Positions 28,691 to 44,030 of a DNA stretch of 64,000 bases are shown one piece after another. Location of the stretch: the NCBI GenBank assembly GCA_037976565.1, contig CP137668.1, positions 21,490,251-21,554,250 of the forward strand. The letters are read 5' to 3'. Both the position numbers and the translations under genes were made by a program. The notes below the pieces were generated by a model, which saw only the letters and a program-made list of their open reading frames with translations, was not told where the DNA came from and did not search any database. The DNA is from Mesocentrotus franciscanus (lineage: Eukaryota > Echinodermata > Echinoidea > Camarodonta > Strongylocentrotidae). Every line of letters starts with the position of its first letter. The stretch's first letter is position 1.

Positions 28691-31600
28691 GTATCTTAGC
28701 GCGTCCCGGTTGATATCATGGTGTAAGGCACGTCGTCCTCAACACGTACATGTAATTGGTTCATCTGTCCAATTCGTAGTTTTCGAGTAAATGGCAATTT
28801 TATGTTTAGAGGTGAAAAAGGCGCGTATTAGGCCTTTTGAGACCTTTTTTTCGTTTTTCACCCAAATGGCTATAATTTCCAAATTAAGTATCTTAGCGCG
28901 TCCCGGTTGATATCATGGTGTAAGGCACGTCGTCCTCAACACGTACATGTAATTGGTTCATCTGTCCAATTCGTAGTTTTCGAGTAAATGGCAATTTTAT
29001 GTTTAGAGGTGAAAAAGGCGCGTATTAGGCCTTTTGAGACGTTTTTTCGTTTTTCACCCAAATGGCTATAATTTCCAAATTAAGTATCTTAGCGCGTCCC
29101 GGTTGATATCATGGTGTAAGGCACGTCGTCCTCAACACGTACATGTAATTGGTTCATCTGTCCAATTCGTAGTTTTCGAGTAAATGGCAATTTTATGTTT
29201 AGAGGTGAAAAAGGCGCGTATTAGGCCTTTTGAGACGTTTTTTCGTTTTCACCCAAATGGCTATAATTTCCAAATTAAGTATCTTAGCGCGTCCCGGTTG
29301 ATATCATGGTGTAAGGCACGTCGTCCTCAACACGTACATGTAATTGGTTCATCTGTCCAATTCGTAGTTTTCGAGTAAATGGCAATTTTATGTTTAGAGG
29401 TGAAAAAGGCGCGTATTAGGCCTTTTGAGACGCTTTTTTCGTTTTTCACCCAAATGGCTATAATTTCCAAATTAAGTATCTTAGCGCGTCCCGGTTGATA
29501 TCATGGTGTAAGGCACGTCGTCCTCAACACGTACATGTAATTGGTTCATCTGTCCAATTCGTAGTTTTCGAGTAAATGGCAATTTTATGTTTAGAGGTGA
29601 AAAAGGCGCGTATTAGGCCTTTTGAGACGTTTTCGTTTTTCACCCAAATGGCTATAATTTCCAAATTAAGTATCTTAGCGCGTCCCGGTTGATATCATGG
29701 TGTAAGGCACGTCGTCCTCAACACGTACATGTAATTGGTTCATCTGTCCAATTCGTAGTTTTCGAGTAAATGGCAATTTCATGTTTAGAGGTGAAAAAGG
29801 CGCGTATTAGGCCTTTTGAGACGTTTTTTCGTTTTCACCCAAATGGCTATAATTTCCAAATTAAGTATCTTAGCGCGTCCCGGTTGATATCATGGTGTAA
29901 GGCACGTCGTCCTCAACACGTACATGTAATTGGTTCATCTGTCCAATTCGTAGTTTTCGAGTAAATGGCAATTTTATGTTTAGAGGTGAAAAAGGCGCGT
30001 ATTAGGCCTTTTGAGACGTTTTTTCGTTTTCACCCAAATGGCTATAATTTCCAAATTAAGTATCTTAGCGCGTCCCGGTTGATATCATGGTGTAAGGCAC
30101 GTCGTCCTCAACACGTACATGTAATTGGTTCATCTGTCCAATTCGTAGTTTTCGAGTAAATGGCAATTTTATGTTTAGAGGTGAAAAAGGCGCGTATTAG
30201 GCCTTTTGAGACGTTTTTTCGTTTTCACCCAAATGGCTATAATTTCCAAATTAAGTATCTTAGCGCGTCCCGGTTGATATCATGGTGTAAGGCACGTCGT
30301 CCTCAACACGTACATGTAATTGGTTCATCTGTCCAATTCGTAGTTTTCGAGTAAATGGCAATTTTATGTTTAGAGGTGAAAAAGGCGCGTATTAGGCCTT
30401 TTGAGACGCTTTTTTCGTTTTTCACCCAAATGGCTATAATTTCCAAATTAAGTATCTTAGCGCGTCCCGGTTGATATCATGGTGTAAGGCACGTCGTCCT
30501 CAACACGTACATGTAATTGGTTCATCTGTCCAATTCGTAGTTTTCGAGTAAATGGCAATTTTATGTTTAGAGGTGAAAAAGGCGCGTATTAGGCCTTTTG
30601 AGACGTTTTTTTCGTTTTTCACCCAAATGGCTATAATTTCCAAATTAAGTATCTTAGCGCGTCCCGGTTGATATCATGGTGTAAGGCACGTCGTCCTCAA
30701 CACGTACATGTAATTGGTTCATCTGTCCAATTCGTAGTTTTCGAGTAAATGGCAATTTTATGTTTAGAGGTGAAAAAGGCGCGTATTAGGCCTTTTGAGA
30801 CGTTTTTTCGTTTTTCACCCAAATGGCTATAATTTCCAAATTAAGTATCTTAGCGCGTCCCGGTTGATATCATGGTGTAAGGCACGTCGTCCTCAACACG
30901 TACATGTAATTGGTTCATCTGTCCAATTCGTAGTTTTCGAGTAAATGGCAATTTTATGTTTAGAGGTGAAAAAGGCGCGTATTAGGCCTTTTGAGACGTT
31001 TTTTCGTTTTCACCCAAATGGCTATAATTTCCAAATTAAGTATCTTAGCGCGTCCCGGTTGATATCATGGTGTAAGGCACGTCGTCCTCAACACGTACAT
31101 GTAATTGGTTCATCTGTCCAATTCGTAGTTTTCGAGTAAATGGCAATTTTATGTTTAGAGGTGAAAAAGGCGCGTATTAGGCCTTTTGAGACGTTTTTTC
31201 GTTTTCACCCAAATGGCTATAATTTCCAAATTAAGTATCTTAGCGCGTCCCGGTTGATATCATGGTGTAAGGCACGTCGTCCTCAACACGTACATGTAAT
31301 TGGTTCATCTGTCCAATTCGTAGTTTTCGAGTAAATGGCAATTTTATGTTTAGAGGTGAAAAAGGCGCGTATTAGGCCTTTTGAGACGTTTTTTCGTTTT
31401 TCACCCAAATGGCTATAATTTCCAAATTAAGTATCTTAGCGCGTCCCGGTTGATATCATGGTGTAAGGCACGTCGTCCTCAACACGTACATGTAATTGGT
31501 TCATCTGTCCAATTCGTAGTTTTCGAGTAAATGGCAATTTTATGTTTAGAGGTGAAAAAGGCGCGTATTAGGCCTTTTGAGACGTTTTTTCGTTTTCACC

Positions 31601-34262
31601 CAAATGGCTATAATTTCCAAATTAAGTATCTTAGCGCGTCCCGGTTGATATCATGGTGTAAGGCACGTCGTCCTCAACACGTACATGTAATTGGTTCATC
31701 TGTCCAATTCGTAGTTTTCGAGTAAATGGCAATTTTATGTTTAGAGGTGAAAAAGGCGCGTATTAGGCCTTTTGAGACGTTTTTTCGTTTTCACCCAAAT
31801 GGCTATAATTTCCAAATTAAGTATCTTAGCGCGTCCCGGTTGATATCATGGTGTAAGGCACGTCGTCCTCAACACGTACATGTAATTGGTTCATCTGTCC
31901 AATTCGTAGTTTTCGAGTAAATGGCAATTTTATGTTTAGAGGTGAAAAAGGCGCGTATTAGGCCTTTTGAGACGTTTTTTCGTTTTCACCCAAATGGCTA
32001 TAATTTCCAAATTAAGTATCTTAGCGCGTCCCGGTTGATATCATGGTGTAAGGCACGTCGTCCTCAACACGTACATGTAATTGGTTCATCTGTCCAATTC
32101 GTAGTTTTCGAGTAAATGGCAATTTTATGTTTAGAGGTGAAAAGGCGCGTATTAGGCCTTTTGAGACGTTTTTTCGTTTTTCACCCAAATGGCTATAATT
32201 TCCAAATTAAGTATCTTAGCGCGTCCCGGTTGATATCATGGTGTAAGGCACGTCGTCCTCAACACGTACATGTAATTGGTTCATCTGTCCAATTCGTAGT
32301 TTTCGAGTAAATGGCAATTTTATGTTTAGAGGTGAAAAAGGCGCGTATTAGGCCTTTTGAGACGTTTTTTCGTTTTTCACCCAAATGGCTATAATTTCCA
32401 AATTAAGTATCTTAGCGCGTCCCGGTTGATATCATGGTGTAAGGCACGTCGTCCTCAACACGTACATGTAATTGGTTCATCTGTCCAATTCGTAGTTTTC
32501 GAGTAAATGGCAATTTTATGTTTAGAGGTGAAAAAGGCGCGTATTAGGCCTTTTGAGACGTTTTTTCGTTTTTCACCCAAATGGCTATAATTTCCAAATT
32601 AAGTATCTTAGCGCGTCCCGGTTGATATCATGGTGTAAGGCACGTCGTCCTCAACACGTACATGTAATTGGTTCATCTGTCCAATTCGTAGTTTTCGAGT
32701 AAATGGCAATTTTATGTTTAGAGGTGAAAAAGGCGCGTATTAGGCCTTTTGAGACGTTTTTTCGTTTTTCACCCAAATGGCTATAATTTCCAAATTAAGT
32801 ATCTTAGCGCGTCCCGGTTGATATCATGGTGTAAGGCACGTCGTCCTCAACACGTACATGTAATTGGTTCATCTGTCCAATTCGTAGTTTTCGAGTAAAT
32901 GGCAATTTTATGTTTAGAGGTGAAAAAGGCGCGTATTAGGCCTTTTGAGACGTTTTTTCGTTTTCACCCAAATGGCTATAATTTCCAAATTAAGTATCTT
33001 AGCGCGTCCCGGTTGATATCATGGTGTAAGGCACGTCGTCCTCAACACGTACATGTAATTGGTTCATCTGTCCAATTCGTAGTTTTCGAGTAAATGGCAA
33101 TTTAATGTTTAGAGGTGAAAAAGGCGCGTATTAGGCCTTTTGAGACGTTTTTTCGTTTTCACCCAAATGGCTATAATTTCCAAATTAAGTATCTTAGCGC
33201 GTCCCGGTTGATATCATGGTGTAAGGCACGTCGTCCTCAACACGTACATGTAATTGGTTCATCTGTCCAATTCGTAGTTTTCGAGTAAATGGCAATTTTA
33301 TGTTTAGAGGTGAAAAAGGCGCGTATTAGGCCTTTTGAGACGTTTTTTCGTTTTCACCCAAATGGCTATAATTTCCAAATTAAGTATCTTAGCGCGTCCC
33401 GGTTGATATCATGGTGTAAGGCACGTCGTCCTCAACACGTACATGTAATTGGTTCATCTGTCCAATTCGTAGTTTTCGAGTAAATGGCAATTTCATGTTT
33501 AGAGGTGAAAAAGGCGCGTATTAGGCCTTTTGAGAGGGTTTTTTCGTTTTTCACCCAAATGGCTATAATTTCCAAATTAAGTATCTTAGCGCGTCCCGGT
33601 TGATATCATGGTGTAAGGCACGTCGTCCTCAACACGTACATGTAATTGGTTCATCTGTCCAATTCGTAGTTTTCGAGTAAATGGCAATTTTATGTTTAGA
33701 GGTGAAAAAGGCGCGTATTAGGCCTTTTGAGACGTTTTTTCGTTTTCACCCAAATGGCTATAATTTCCAAATTAAGTATCTTAGCGCGTCCCGGTTGATA
33801 TCATGGTGTAAGGCACGTCGTCCTCAACACGTACATGTAATTGGTTCATCTGTCCAATTCGTAGTTTTCGAGTAAATGGCAATTTTATGTTTAGAGGTGA
33901 AAAAGGCGCGTATTAGGCCTTTTGAGACGTTTTTTCGTTTTCACCCAAATGGCTATAATTTCCAAATTAAGTATCTTAGCGCGTCCCGGTTGATATCATG
34001 GTGTAAGGCACGTCGTCCTCAACACGTACATGTAATTGGTTCATCTGTCCAATTCGTAGTTTTCGAGTAAATGGCAATTTTATGTTTAGAGGTGAAAAAG
34101 GCGCGTATTAGGCCTTTTGAGACGTTTTTTCGTTTTCACCCAAATGGCTATAATTTCCAAATTAAGTATCTTAGCGCGTCCCGGTTGATATCATGGTGTA
34201 AGGCACGTCGTCCTCAACACGTACATGTAATTGGTTCATCTGTCCAATTCGTAGTTTTCGAG

Positions 34263-37200
34263 TAAATGGCAATTTCATGTTTAGAGGTGAAAAAGGCGCG
34301 TATTAGGCCTTTTGAGACGTTTTTTTCGTTTTTCACCCAAATGGCTATAATTTCCAAATTAAGTATCTTAGCGCGTCCCGGTTGATATCATGGTGTAAGG
34401 CACGTCGTCCTCAACACGTACATGTAATTGGTTCATCTGTCCAATTCGTAGTTTTCGAGTAAATGGCAATTTCATGTTTAGAGGTGAAAAGGCGCGTATT
34501 AGGCCTTTTGAGACGTTTTTTCGTTTTTCACCCAAATGGCTATAATTTCCAAATTAAGTATCTTAGCGCGTCCCGGTTGATATCATGGTGTAAGGCACGT
34601 CGTCCTCAACACGTACATGTAATTGGTTCATCTGTCCAATTCGTAGTTTTCGAGTAAATGGCAATTTTATGTTTAGAGGTGAAAAAGGCGCGTATTAGGC
34701 CTTTTGAGACGTTTTTTCGTTTTCACCCAAATGGCTATAATTTCCAAATTAAGTATCTTAGCGCGTCCCGGTTGATATCATGGTGTAAGGCACGTCGTCC
34801 TCAACACGTACATGTAATTGGTTCATCTGTCCAATTCGTAGTTTTCGAGTAAATGGCAATTTTATGTTTAGAGGTGAAAAAGGCGCGTATTAGGCCTTTT
34901 GAGACGTTTTTTCGTTTTTCACCCAAATGGCTATAATTTCCAAATTAAGTATCTTAGCGCGTCCCGGTTGATATCATGGTGTAAGGCACGTCGTCCTCAA
35001 CACGTACATGTAATTGGTTCATCTGTCCAATTCGTAGTTTTCGAGTAAATGGCAATTTCATGTTTAGAGGTGAAAAAGGCGCGTATTAGGCCTTTTGAGA
35101 CGTTTTTTCGTTTTCACCCAAATGGCTATAATTTCCAAATTAAGTATCTTAGCGCGTCCCGGTTGATATCATGGTGTAAGGCACGTCGTCCTCAACACGT
35201 ACATGTAATTGGTTCATCTGTCCAATTCGTAGTTTTCGAGTAAATGGCAATTTCATGTTTAGAGGTGAAAAAGGCGCGTATTAGGCCTTTTGAGACGTTT
35301 TTTCGTTTTTCACCCAAATGGCTATAATTTCCAAATTAAGTATCTTAGCGCGTCCCGGTTGATATCATGGTGTAAGGCACGTCGTCCTCAACACGTACAT
35401 GTAATTGGTTCATCTGTCCAATTCGTAGTTTTCGAGTAAATGGCAATTTTATGTTTAGAGGTGAAAAAGGCGCGTATTAGGCCTTTTGAGACGTTTTTTC
35501 GTTTTCACCCAAATGGCTATAATTTCCAAATTAAGTATCTTAGCGCGTCCCGGTTGATATCATGGTGTAAGGCACGTCGTCCTCAACACGTACATGTAAT
35601 TGGTTCATCTGTCCAATTCGTAGTTTTCGAGTAAATGGCAATTTCATGTTTAGAGGTGAAAAAGGCGCGTATTAGGCCTTTTGAGACGTTTTTTCGTTTT
35701 TCACCCAAATGGCTATAATTTCCAAATTAAGTATCTTAGCGCGTCCCGGTTGATATCATGGTGTAAGGCACGTCGTCCTCAACACGTACATGTAATTGGT
35801 TCATCTGTCCAATTCGTAGTTTTCGAGTAAATGGCAATTTCATGTTTAGAGGTGAAAAAGGCGCGTATTAGGCCTTTTGAGACGTTTTTTCGTTTTTCAC
35901 CCAAATGGCTATAATTTCCAAATTAAGTATCTTAGCGCGTCCCGGTTGATATCATGGTGTAAGGCACGTCGTCCTCAACACGTACATGTAATTGGTTCAT
36001 CTGTCCAATTCGTAGTTTTCGAGTAAATGGCAATTTCATGTTTAGAGGTGAAAAAGGCGCGTATTAGGCCTTTTGAGACGTTTTTTCGGTTTTCACCCAA
36101 ATGGCTATAATTTCCAAATTAAGTATCTTAGCGCGTCCCGGTTGATATCATGGTGTAAGGCACGTCGTCCTCAACACGTACATGTAATTGGTTCATCTGT
36201 CCAATTCGTAGTTTTCGAGTAAATGGCAATTTCATGTTTAGAGGTGAAAAAGGCGCGTATTAGGCCTTTTGAGACGTTTTTTCGTTTTCACCCAAATGGC
36301 TATAATTTCCAAATTAAGTATCTTAGCGCGTCCCGGTTGATATCATGGTGTAAGGCACGTCGTCCTCAACACGTACATGTAATTGGTTCATCTGTCCAAT
36401 TCGTAGTTTTCGAGTAAATGGCAATTTTATGTTTAGAGGTGAAAAAGGCGCGTATTAGGCCTTTTGAGACGTTTTTTCGTTTTTCACCCAAATGGCTATA
36501 ATTTCCAAATTAAGTATCTTAGCGCGTCCCGGTTGATATCATGGTGTAAGGCACGTCGTCCTCAACACGTACATGTAATTGGTTCATCTGTCCAATTCGT
36601 AGTTTTCGAGTAAATGGCAATTTTATGTTTAGAGGTGAAAAGGCGCGTATTAGGCCTTTTGAGACGTTTTTTCGTTTTTCACCCAAATGGCTATAATTTC
36701 CAAATTAAGTATCTTAGCGCGTCCCGGTTGATATCATGGTGTAAGGCACGTCGTCCTCAACACGTACATGTAATTGGTTCATCTGTCCAATTCGTAGTTT
36801 TCGAGTAAATGGCAATTTTATGTTTAGAGGTGAAAAAGGCGCGTATTAGGCCTTTTGAGACGTTTTTTCGTTTTCACCCAAATGGCTATAATTTCCAAAT
36901 TAAGTATCTTAGCGCGTCCCGGTTGATATCATGGTGTAAGGCACGTCGTCCTCAACACGTACATGTAATTGGTTCATCTGTCCAATTCGTAGTTTTCGAG
37001 TAAATGGCAATTTCATGTTTAGAGGTGAAAAAGGCGCGTATTAGGCCTTTTGAGACGTTTTTTCGTTTTTCACCCAAATGGCTATAATTTCCAAATTAAG
37101 TATCTTAGCGCGTCCCGGTTGATATCATGGTGTAAGGCACGTCGTCCTCAACACGTACATGTAATTGGTTCATCTGTCCAATTCGTAGTTTTCGAGTAAA

Positions 37201-40200
37201 TGGCAATTTTATGTTTAGAGGTGAAAAAGGCGCGTATTAGGCCTTTTGAGACGTTTTTTCGTTTTCACCCAAATGGCTATAATTTCCAAATTAAGTATCT
37301 TAGCGCGTCCCGGTTGATATCATGGTGTAAGGCACGTCGTCCTCAACACGTACATGTAATTGGTTCATCTGTCCAATTCGTAGTTTTCGAGTAAATGGCA
37401 ATTTCATGTTTAGAGGTGAAAAAGGCGCGTATTAGGCCTTTTGAGACGTTTTTTCGTTTTCACCCAAATGGCTATAATTTCCAAATTAAGTATCTTAGCG
37501 CGTCCCGGTTGATATCATGGTGTAAGGCACGTCGTCCTCAACACGTACATGTAATTGGTTCATCTGTCCAATTCGTAGTTTTCGAGTAAATGGCAATTTC
37601 ATGTTTAGAGGTGAAAAAGGCGCGTATTAGGCCTTTTGAGACGTTTTTTCGTTTTCACCCAAATGGCTATAATTTCCAAATTAAGTATCTTAGCGCGTCC
37701 CGGTTGATATCATGGTGTAAGGCACGTCGTCCTCAACACGTACATGTAATTGGTTCATCTGTCCAATTCGTAGTTTTCGAGTAAATGGCAATTTCATGTT
37801 TAGAGGTGAAAAAGGCGCGTATTAGGCCTTTTGAGACGTTTTTTCGTTTTCACCCAAATGGCTATAATTTCCAAATTAAGTATCTTAGCGCGTCCCGGTT
37901 GATATCATGGTGTAAGGCACGTCGTCCTCAACACGTACATGTAATTGGTTCATCTGTCCAATTCGTAGTTTTCGAGTAAATGGCAATTTCATGTTTAGAG
38001 GTGAAAAAGGCGCGTATTAGGCCTTTTGAGACGTTTTTTCGTTTTCACCCAAATGGCTATAATTTCCAAATTAAGTATCTTAGCGCGTCCCGGTTGATAT
38101 CATGGTGTAAGGCACGTCGTCCTCAACACGTACATGTAATTGGTTCATCTGTCCAATTCGTAGTTTTCGAGTAAATGGCAATTTCATGTTTAGAGGTGAA
38201 AAAGGCGCGTATTAGGCCTTTTGAGACGTTTTTTCGTTTTCACCCAAATGGCTATAATTTCCAAATTAAGTATCTTAGCGCGTCCCGGTTGATATCATGG
38301 TGTAAGGCACGTCGTCCTCAACACGTACATGTAATTGGTTCATCTGTCCAATTCGTAGTTTTCGAGTAAATGGCAATTTCATGTTTAGAGGTGAAAAAGG
38401 CGCGTATTAGGCCTTTTGAGACGTTTTTTCGTTTTCACCCAAATGGCTATAATTTCCAAATTAAGTATCTTAGCGCGTCCCGGTTGATATCATGGTGTAA
38501 GGCACGTCGTCCTCAACACGTACATGTAATTGGTTCATCTGTCCAATTCGTAGTTTTCGAGTAAATGGCAATTTCATGTTTAGAGGTGAAAAAGGCGCGT
38601 ATTAGGCCTTTTGAGACGTATTTTTCGTTTTTCACCCAAATGGCTATAATTTCCAAATTAAGTATCTTAGCGCGTCCCGGTTGATATCATGGTGTAAGGC
38701 ACGTCGTCCTCAACACGTACATGTAATTGGTTCATCTGTCCAATTCGTAGTTTTCGAGTAAATGGCAATTTCATGTTTAGAGGTGAAAAAGGCGCGTATT
38801 AGGCCTTTTGAGACGTTTTTTCGTTTTCACCCAAATGGCTATAATTTCCAAATTAAGTATCTTAGCGCGTCCCGGTTGATATCATGGTGTAAGGCACGTC
38901 GTCCTCAACACGTACATGTAATTGGTTCATCTGTCCAATTCGTAGTTTTCGAGTAAATGGCAATTTCATGTTTAGAGGTGAAAAAGGCGCGTATTAGGCC
39001 TTTTGAGACGTTTTTTCGTTTTCACCCAAATGGCTATAATTTCCAAATTAAGTATCTTAGCGCGTCCCGGTTGATATCATGGTGTAAGGCACGTCGTCCT
39101 CAACACGTACATGTAATTGGTTCATCTGTCCAATTCGTAGTTTTCGAGTAAATGGCAATTTTATGTTTAGAGGTGAAAAAGGCGCGTATTAGGCCTTTTG
39201 AGACGTTTTTTCGTTTTCACCCAAATGGCTATAATTTCCAAATTAAGTATCTTAGCGCGTCCCGGTTGATATCATGGTGTAAGGCACGTCGTCCTCAACA
39301 CGTACATGTAATTGGTTCATCTGTCCAATTCGTAGTTTTCGAGTAAATGGCAATTTCATGTTTAGAGGTGAAAAAGGCGCGTATTAGGCCTTTTGAGACG
39401 TTTTTTCGTTTTCACCCAAATGGCTATAATTTCCAAATTAAGTATCTTAGCGCGTCCCGGTTGATATCATGGTGTAAGGCACGTCGTCCTCAACACGTAC
39501 ATGTAATTGGTTCATCTGTCCAATTCGTAGTTTTCGAGTAAATGGCAATTTCATGTTTAGAGGTGAAAAAGGCGCGTATTAGGCCTTTTGAGACGTTTTT
39601 TCGTTTTTCACCCAAATGGCTATAATTTCCAAATTAAGTATCTTAGCGCGTCCCGGTTGATATCATGGTGTAAGGCACGTCGTCCTCAACACGTACATGT
39701 AATTGGTTCATCTGTCCAATTCGTAGTTTTCGAGTAAATGGCAATTTCATGTTTAGAGGTGAAAAAGGCGCGTATTAGGCCTTTTGAGACGTTTTTTCGT
39801 TTTCACCCAAATGGCTATAATTTCCAAATTAAGTATCTTAGCGCGTCCCGGTTGATATCATGGTGTAAGGCACGTCGTCCTCAACACGTACATGTAATTG
39901 GTTCATCTGTCCAATTCGTAGTTTTCGAGTAAATGGCAATTTTATGTTTAGAGGTGAAAAAGGCGCGTATTAGGCCTTTTGAGACGTTTTTTCGTTTTCA
40001 CCCAAATGGCTATAATTTCCAAATTAAGTATCTTAGCGCGTCCCGGTTGATATCATGGTGTAAGGCACGTCGTCCTCAACACGTACATGTAATTGGTTCA
40101 TCTGTCCAATTCGTAGTTTTCGAGTAAATGGCAATTTCATGTTTAGAGGTGAAAAAGGCGCGTATTAGGCCTTTTGAGACGTTTTTTCGTTTTCACCCAA

Positions 40201-43200
40201 ATGGCTATAATTTCCAAATTAAGTATCTTAGCGCGTCCCGGTTGATATCATGGTGTAAGGCACGTCGTCCTCAACACGTACATGTAATTGGTTCATCTGT
40301 CCAATTCGTAGTTTTCGAGTAAATGGCAATTTTATGTTTAGAGGTGAAAAAGGCGCGTATTAGGCCTTTTGAGACGTTTTTTCGTTTTCACCCAAATGGC
40401 TATAATTTCCAAATTAAGTATCTTAGCGCGTCCCGGTTGATATCATGGTGTAAGGCACGTCGTCCTCAACACGTACATGTAATTGGTTCATCTGTCCAAT
40501 TCGTAGTTTTCGAGTAAATGGCAATTTCATGTTTAGAGGTGAAAAAGGCGCGTATTAGGCCTTTTGAGACGTTTTTTCGTTTTCACCCAAATGGCTATAA
40601 TTTCCAAATTAAGTATCTTAGCGCGTCCCGGTTGATATCATGGTGTAAGGCACGTCGTCCTCAACACGTACATGTAATTGGTTCATCTGTCCAATTCGTA
40701 GTTTTCGAGTAAATGGCAATTTCATGTTTAGAGGTGAAAAAGGCGCGTATTAGGCCTTTTGAGACGTTTTTTCGTTTTCACCCAAATGGCTATAATTTCC
40801 AAATTAAGTATCTTAGCGCGTCCCGGTTGATATCATGGTGTAAGGCACGTCGTCCTCAACACGTACATGTAATTGGTTCATCTGTCCAATTCGTAGTTTT
40901 CGAGTAAATGGCAATTTCATGTTTAGAGGTGAAAAAGGCGCGTATTAGGCCTTTTGAGACGTTTTTTCGTTTTCACCCAAATGGCTATAATTTCCAAATT
41001 AAGTATCTTAGCGCGTCCCGGTTGATATCATGGTGTAAGGCACGTCGTCCTCAACACGTACATGTAATTGGTTCATCTGTCCAATTCGTAGTTTTCGAGT
41101 AAATGGCAATTTTATGTTTAGAGGTGAAAAAGGCGCGTATTAGGCCTTTTGAGACGTTTTTTCGTTTTCACCCAAATGGCTATAATTTCCAAATTAAGTA
41201 TCTTAGCGCGTCCCGGTTGATATCATGGTGTAAGGCACGTCGTCCTCAACACGTACATGTAATTGGTTCATCTGTCCAATTCGTAGTTTTCGAGTAAATG
41301 GCAATTTTATGTTTAGAGGTGAAAAAGGCGCGTATTAGGCCTTTTGAGACGTTTTTTCGTTTTCACCCAAATGGCTATAATTTCCAAATTAAGTATCTTA
41401 GCGCGTCCCGGTTGATATCATGGTGTAAGGCACGTCGTCCTCAACACGTACATGTAATTGGTTCATCTGTCCAATTCGTAGTTTTCGAGTAAATGGCAAT
41501 TTCATGTTTAGAGGTGAAAAAGGCGCGTATTAGGCCTTTTGAGACGTTTTTCGTTTTCACCCAAATGGCTATAATTTCCAAATTAAGTATCTTAGCGCGT
41601 CCCGGTTGATATCATGGTGTAAGGCACGTCGTCCTCAACACGTACATGTAATTGGTTCATCTGTCCAATTCGTAGTTTTCGAGTAAATGGCAATTTCATG
41701 TTTAGAGGTGAAAAAGGCGCGTATTAGGCCTTTTGAGACGTTTTTTCGTTTTCACCCAAATGGCTATAATTTCCAAATTAAGTATCTTAGCGCGTCCCGG
41801 TTGATATCATGGTGTAAGGCACGTCGTCCTCAACACGTACATGTAATTGGTTCATCTGTCCAATTCGTAGTTTTCGAGTAAATGGCAATTTTATGTTTAG
41901 AGGTGAAAAAGGCGCGTATTAGGCCTTTTGAGACGTTTTTTCGTTTTCACCCAAATGGCTATAATTTCCAAATTAAGTATCTTAGCGCGTCCCGGTTGAT
42001 ATCATGGTGTAAGGCACGTCGTCCTCAACACGTACATGTAATTGGTTCATCTGTCCAATTCGTAGTTTTCGAGTAAATGGCAATTTTATGTTTAGAGGTG
42101 AAAAAGGCGCGTATTAGGCCTTTTGAGACGTTTTTTCGTTTTCACCCAAATGGCTATAATTTCCAAATTAAGTATCTTAGCGCGTCCCGGTTGATATCAT
42201 GGTGTAAGGCACGTCGTCCTCAACACGTACATGTAATTGGTTCATCTGTCCAATTCGTAGTTTTCGAGTAAATGGCAATTTCATGTTTAGAGGTGAAAAA
42301 GGCGCGTATTAGGCCTTTTGAGACGTTTTTTCGTTTTCACCCAAATGGCTATAATTTCCAAATTAAGTATCTTAGCGCGTCCCGGTTGATATCATGGTGT
42401 AAGGCACGTCGTCCTCAACACGTACATGTAATTGGTTCATCTGTCCAATTCGTAGTTTTCGAGTAAATGGCAATTTCATGTTTAGAGGTGAAAAAGGCGC
42501 GTATTAGGCCTTTTGAGACGTTTTTTTCGTTTTTCACCCAAATGGCTATAATTTCCAAATTAAGTATCTTAGCGCGTCCCGGTTGATATCATGGTGTAAG
42601 GCACGTCGTCCTCAACACGTACATGTAATTGGTTCATCTGTCCAATTCGTAGTTTTCGAGTAAATGGCAATTTCATGTTTAGAGGTGAAAAAGGCGCGTA
42701 TTAGGCCTTTTGAGACGTTTTTTCGTTTTCACCCAAATGGCTATAATTTCCAAATTAAGTATCTTAGCGCGTCCCGGTTGATATCATGGTGTAAGGCACG
42801 TCGTCCTCAACACGTACATGTAATTGGTTCATCTGTCCAATTCGTAGTTTTCGAGTAAATGGCAATTTCATGTTTAGAGGTGAAAAAGGCGCGTATTAGG
42901 CCTTTTGAGACGTTTTTTCGTTTTCACCCAAATGGCTATAATTTCCAAATTAAGTATCTTAGCGCGTCCCGGTTGATATCATGGTGTAAGGCACGTCGTC
43001 CTCAACACGTACATGTAATTGGTTCATCTGTCCAATTCGTAGTTTTCGAGTAAATGGCAATTTTATGTTTAGAGGTGAAAAAGGCGCGTATTAGGCCTTT
43101 TGAGACGTTTTTTCGTTTTCACCCAAATGGCTATAATTTCCAAATTAAGTATCTTAGCGCGTCCCGGTTGATATCATGGTGTAAGGCACGTCGTCCTCAA

Positions 43201-44030
43201 CACGTACATGTAATTGGTTCATCTGTCCAATTCGTAGTTTTCGAGTAAATGGCAATTTTATGTTTAGAGGTGAAAAAGGCGCGTATTAGGCCTTTTGAGA
43301 CGTTTTTTCGTTTTCACCCAAATGGCTATAATTTCCAAATTAAGTATCTTAGCGCGTCCCGGTTGATATCATGGTGTAAGGCACGTCGTCCTCAACACGT
43401 ACATGTAATTGGTTCATCTGTCCAATTCGTAGTTTTCGAGTAAATGGCAATTTTATGTTTAGAGGTGAAAAAGGCGCGTATTAGGCCTTTTGAGACGTTT
43501 TTTCGTTTTCACCCAAATGGCTATAATTTCCAAATTAAGTATCTTAGCGCGTCCCGGTTGATATCATGGTGTAAGGCACGTCGTCCTCAACACGTACATG
43601 TAATTGGTTCATCTGTCCAATTCGTAGTTTTCGAGTAAATGGCAATTTCATGTTTAGAGGTGAAAAAGGCGCGTATTAGGCCTTTTGAGACGTTTTTTTC
43701 GTTTTTCACCCAAATGGCTATAATTTCCAAATTAAGTATCTTAGCGCGTCCCGGTTGATATCATGGTGTAAGGCACGTCGTCCTCAACACGTACATGTAA
43801 TTGGTTCATCTGTCCAATTCGTAGTTTTCGAGTAAATGGCAATTTCATGTTTAGAGGTGAAAAAGGCGCGTATTAGGCCTTTTGAGACGTTTTTTCGTTT
43901 TCACCCAAATGGCTATAATTTCCAAATTAAGTATCTTAGCGCGTCCCGGTTGATATCATGGTGTAAGGCACGTCGTCCTCAACACGTACATGTAATTGGT
44001 TCATCTGTCCAATTCGTAGTTTTCGAGTAA
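34263..44030. repeat. Sub-block rich in CAATTTCATG variant
   Basis: In this stretch most monomers carry C at position 12 (CAATTTCATG), including six consecutive 195-bp copies from 37395 to 38564. From about 44037 to about 61200 almost every copy carries T, and C returns sporadically after 61240. Confidence 0.8.
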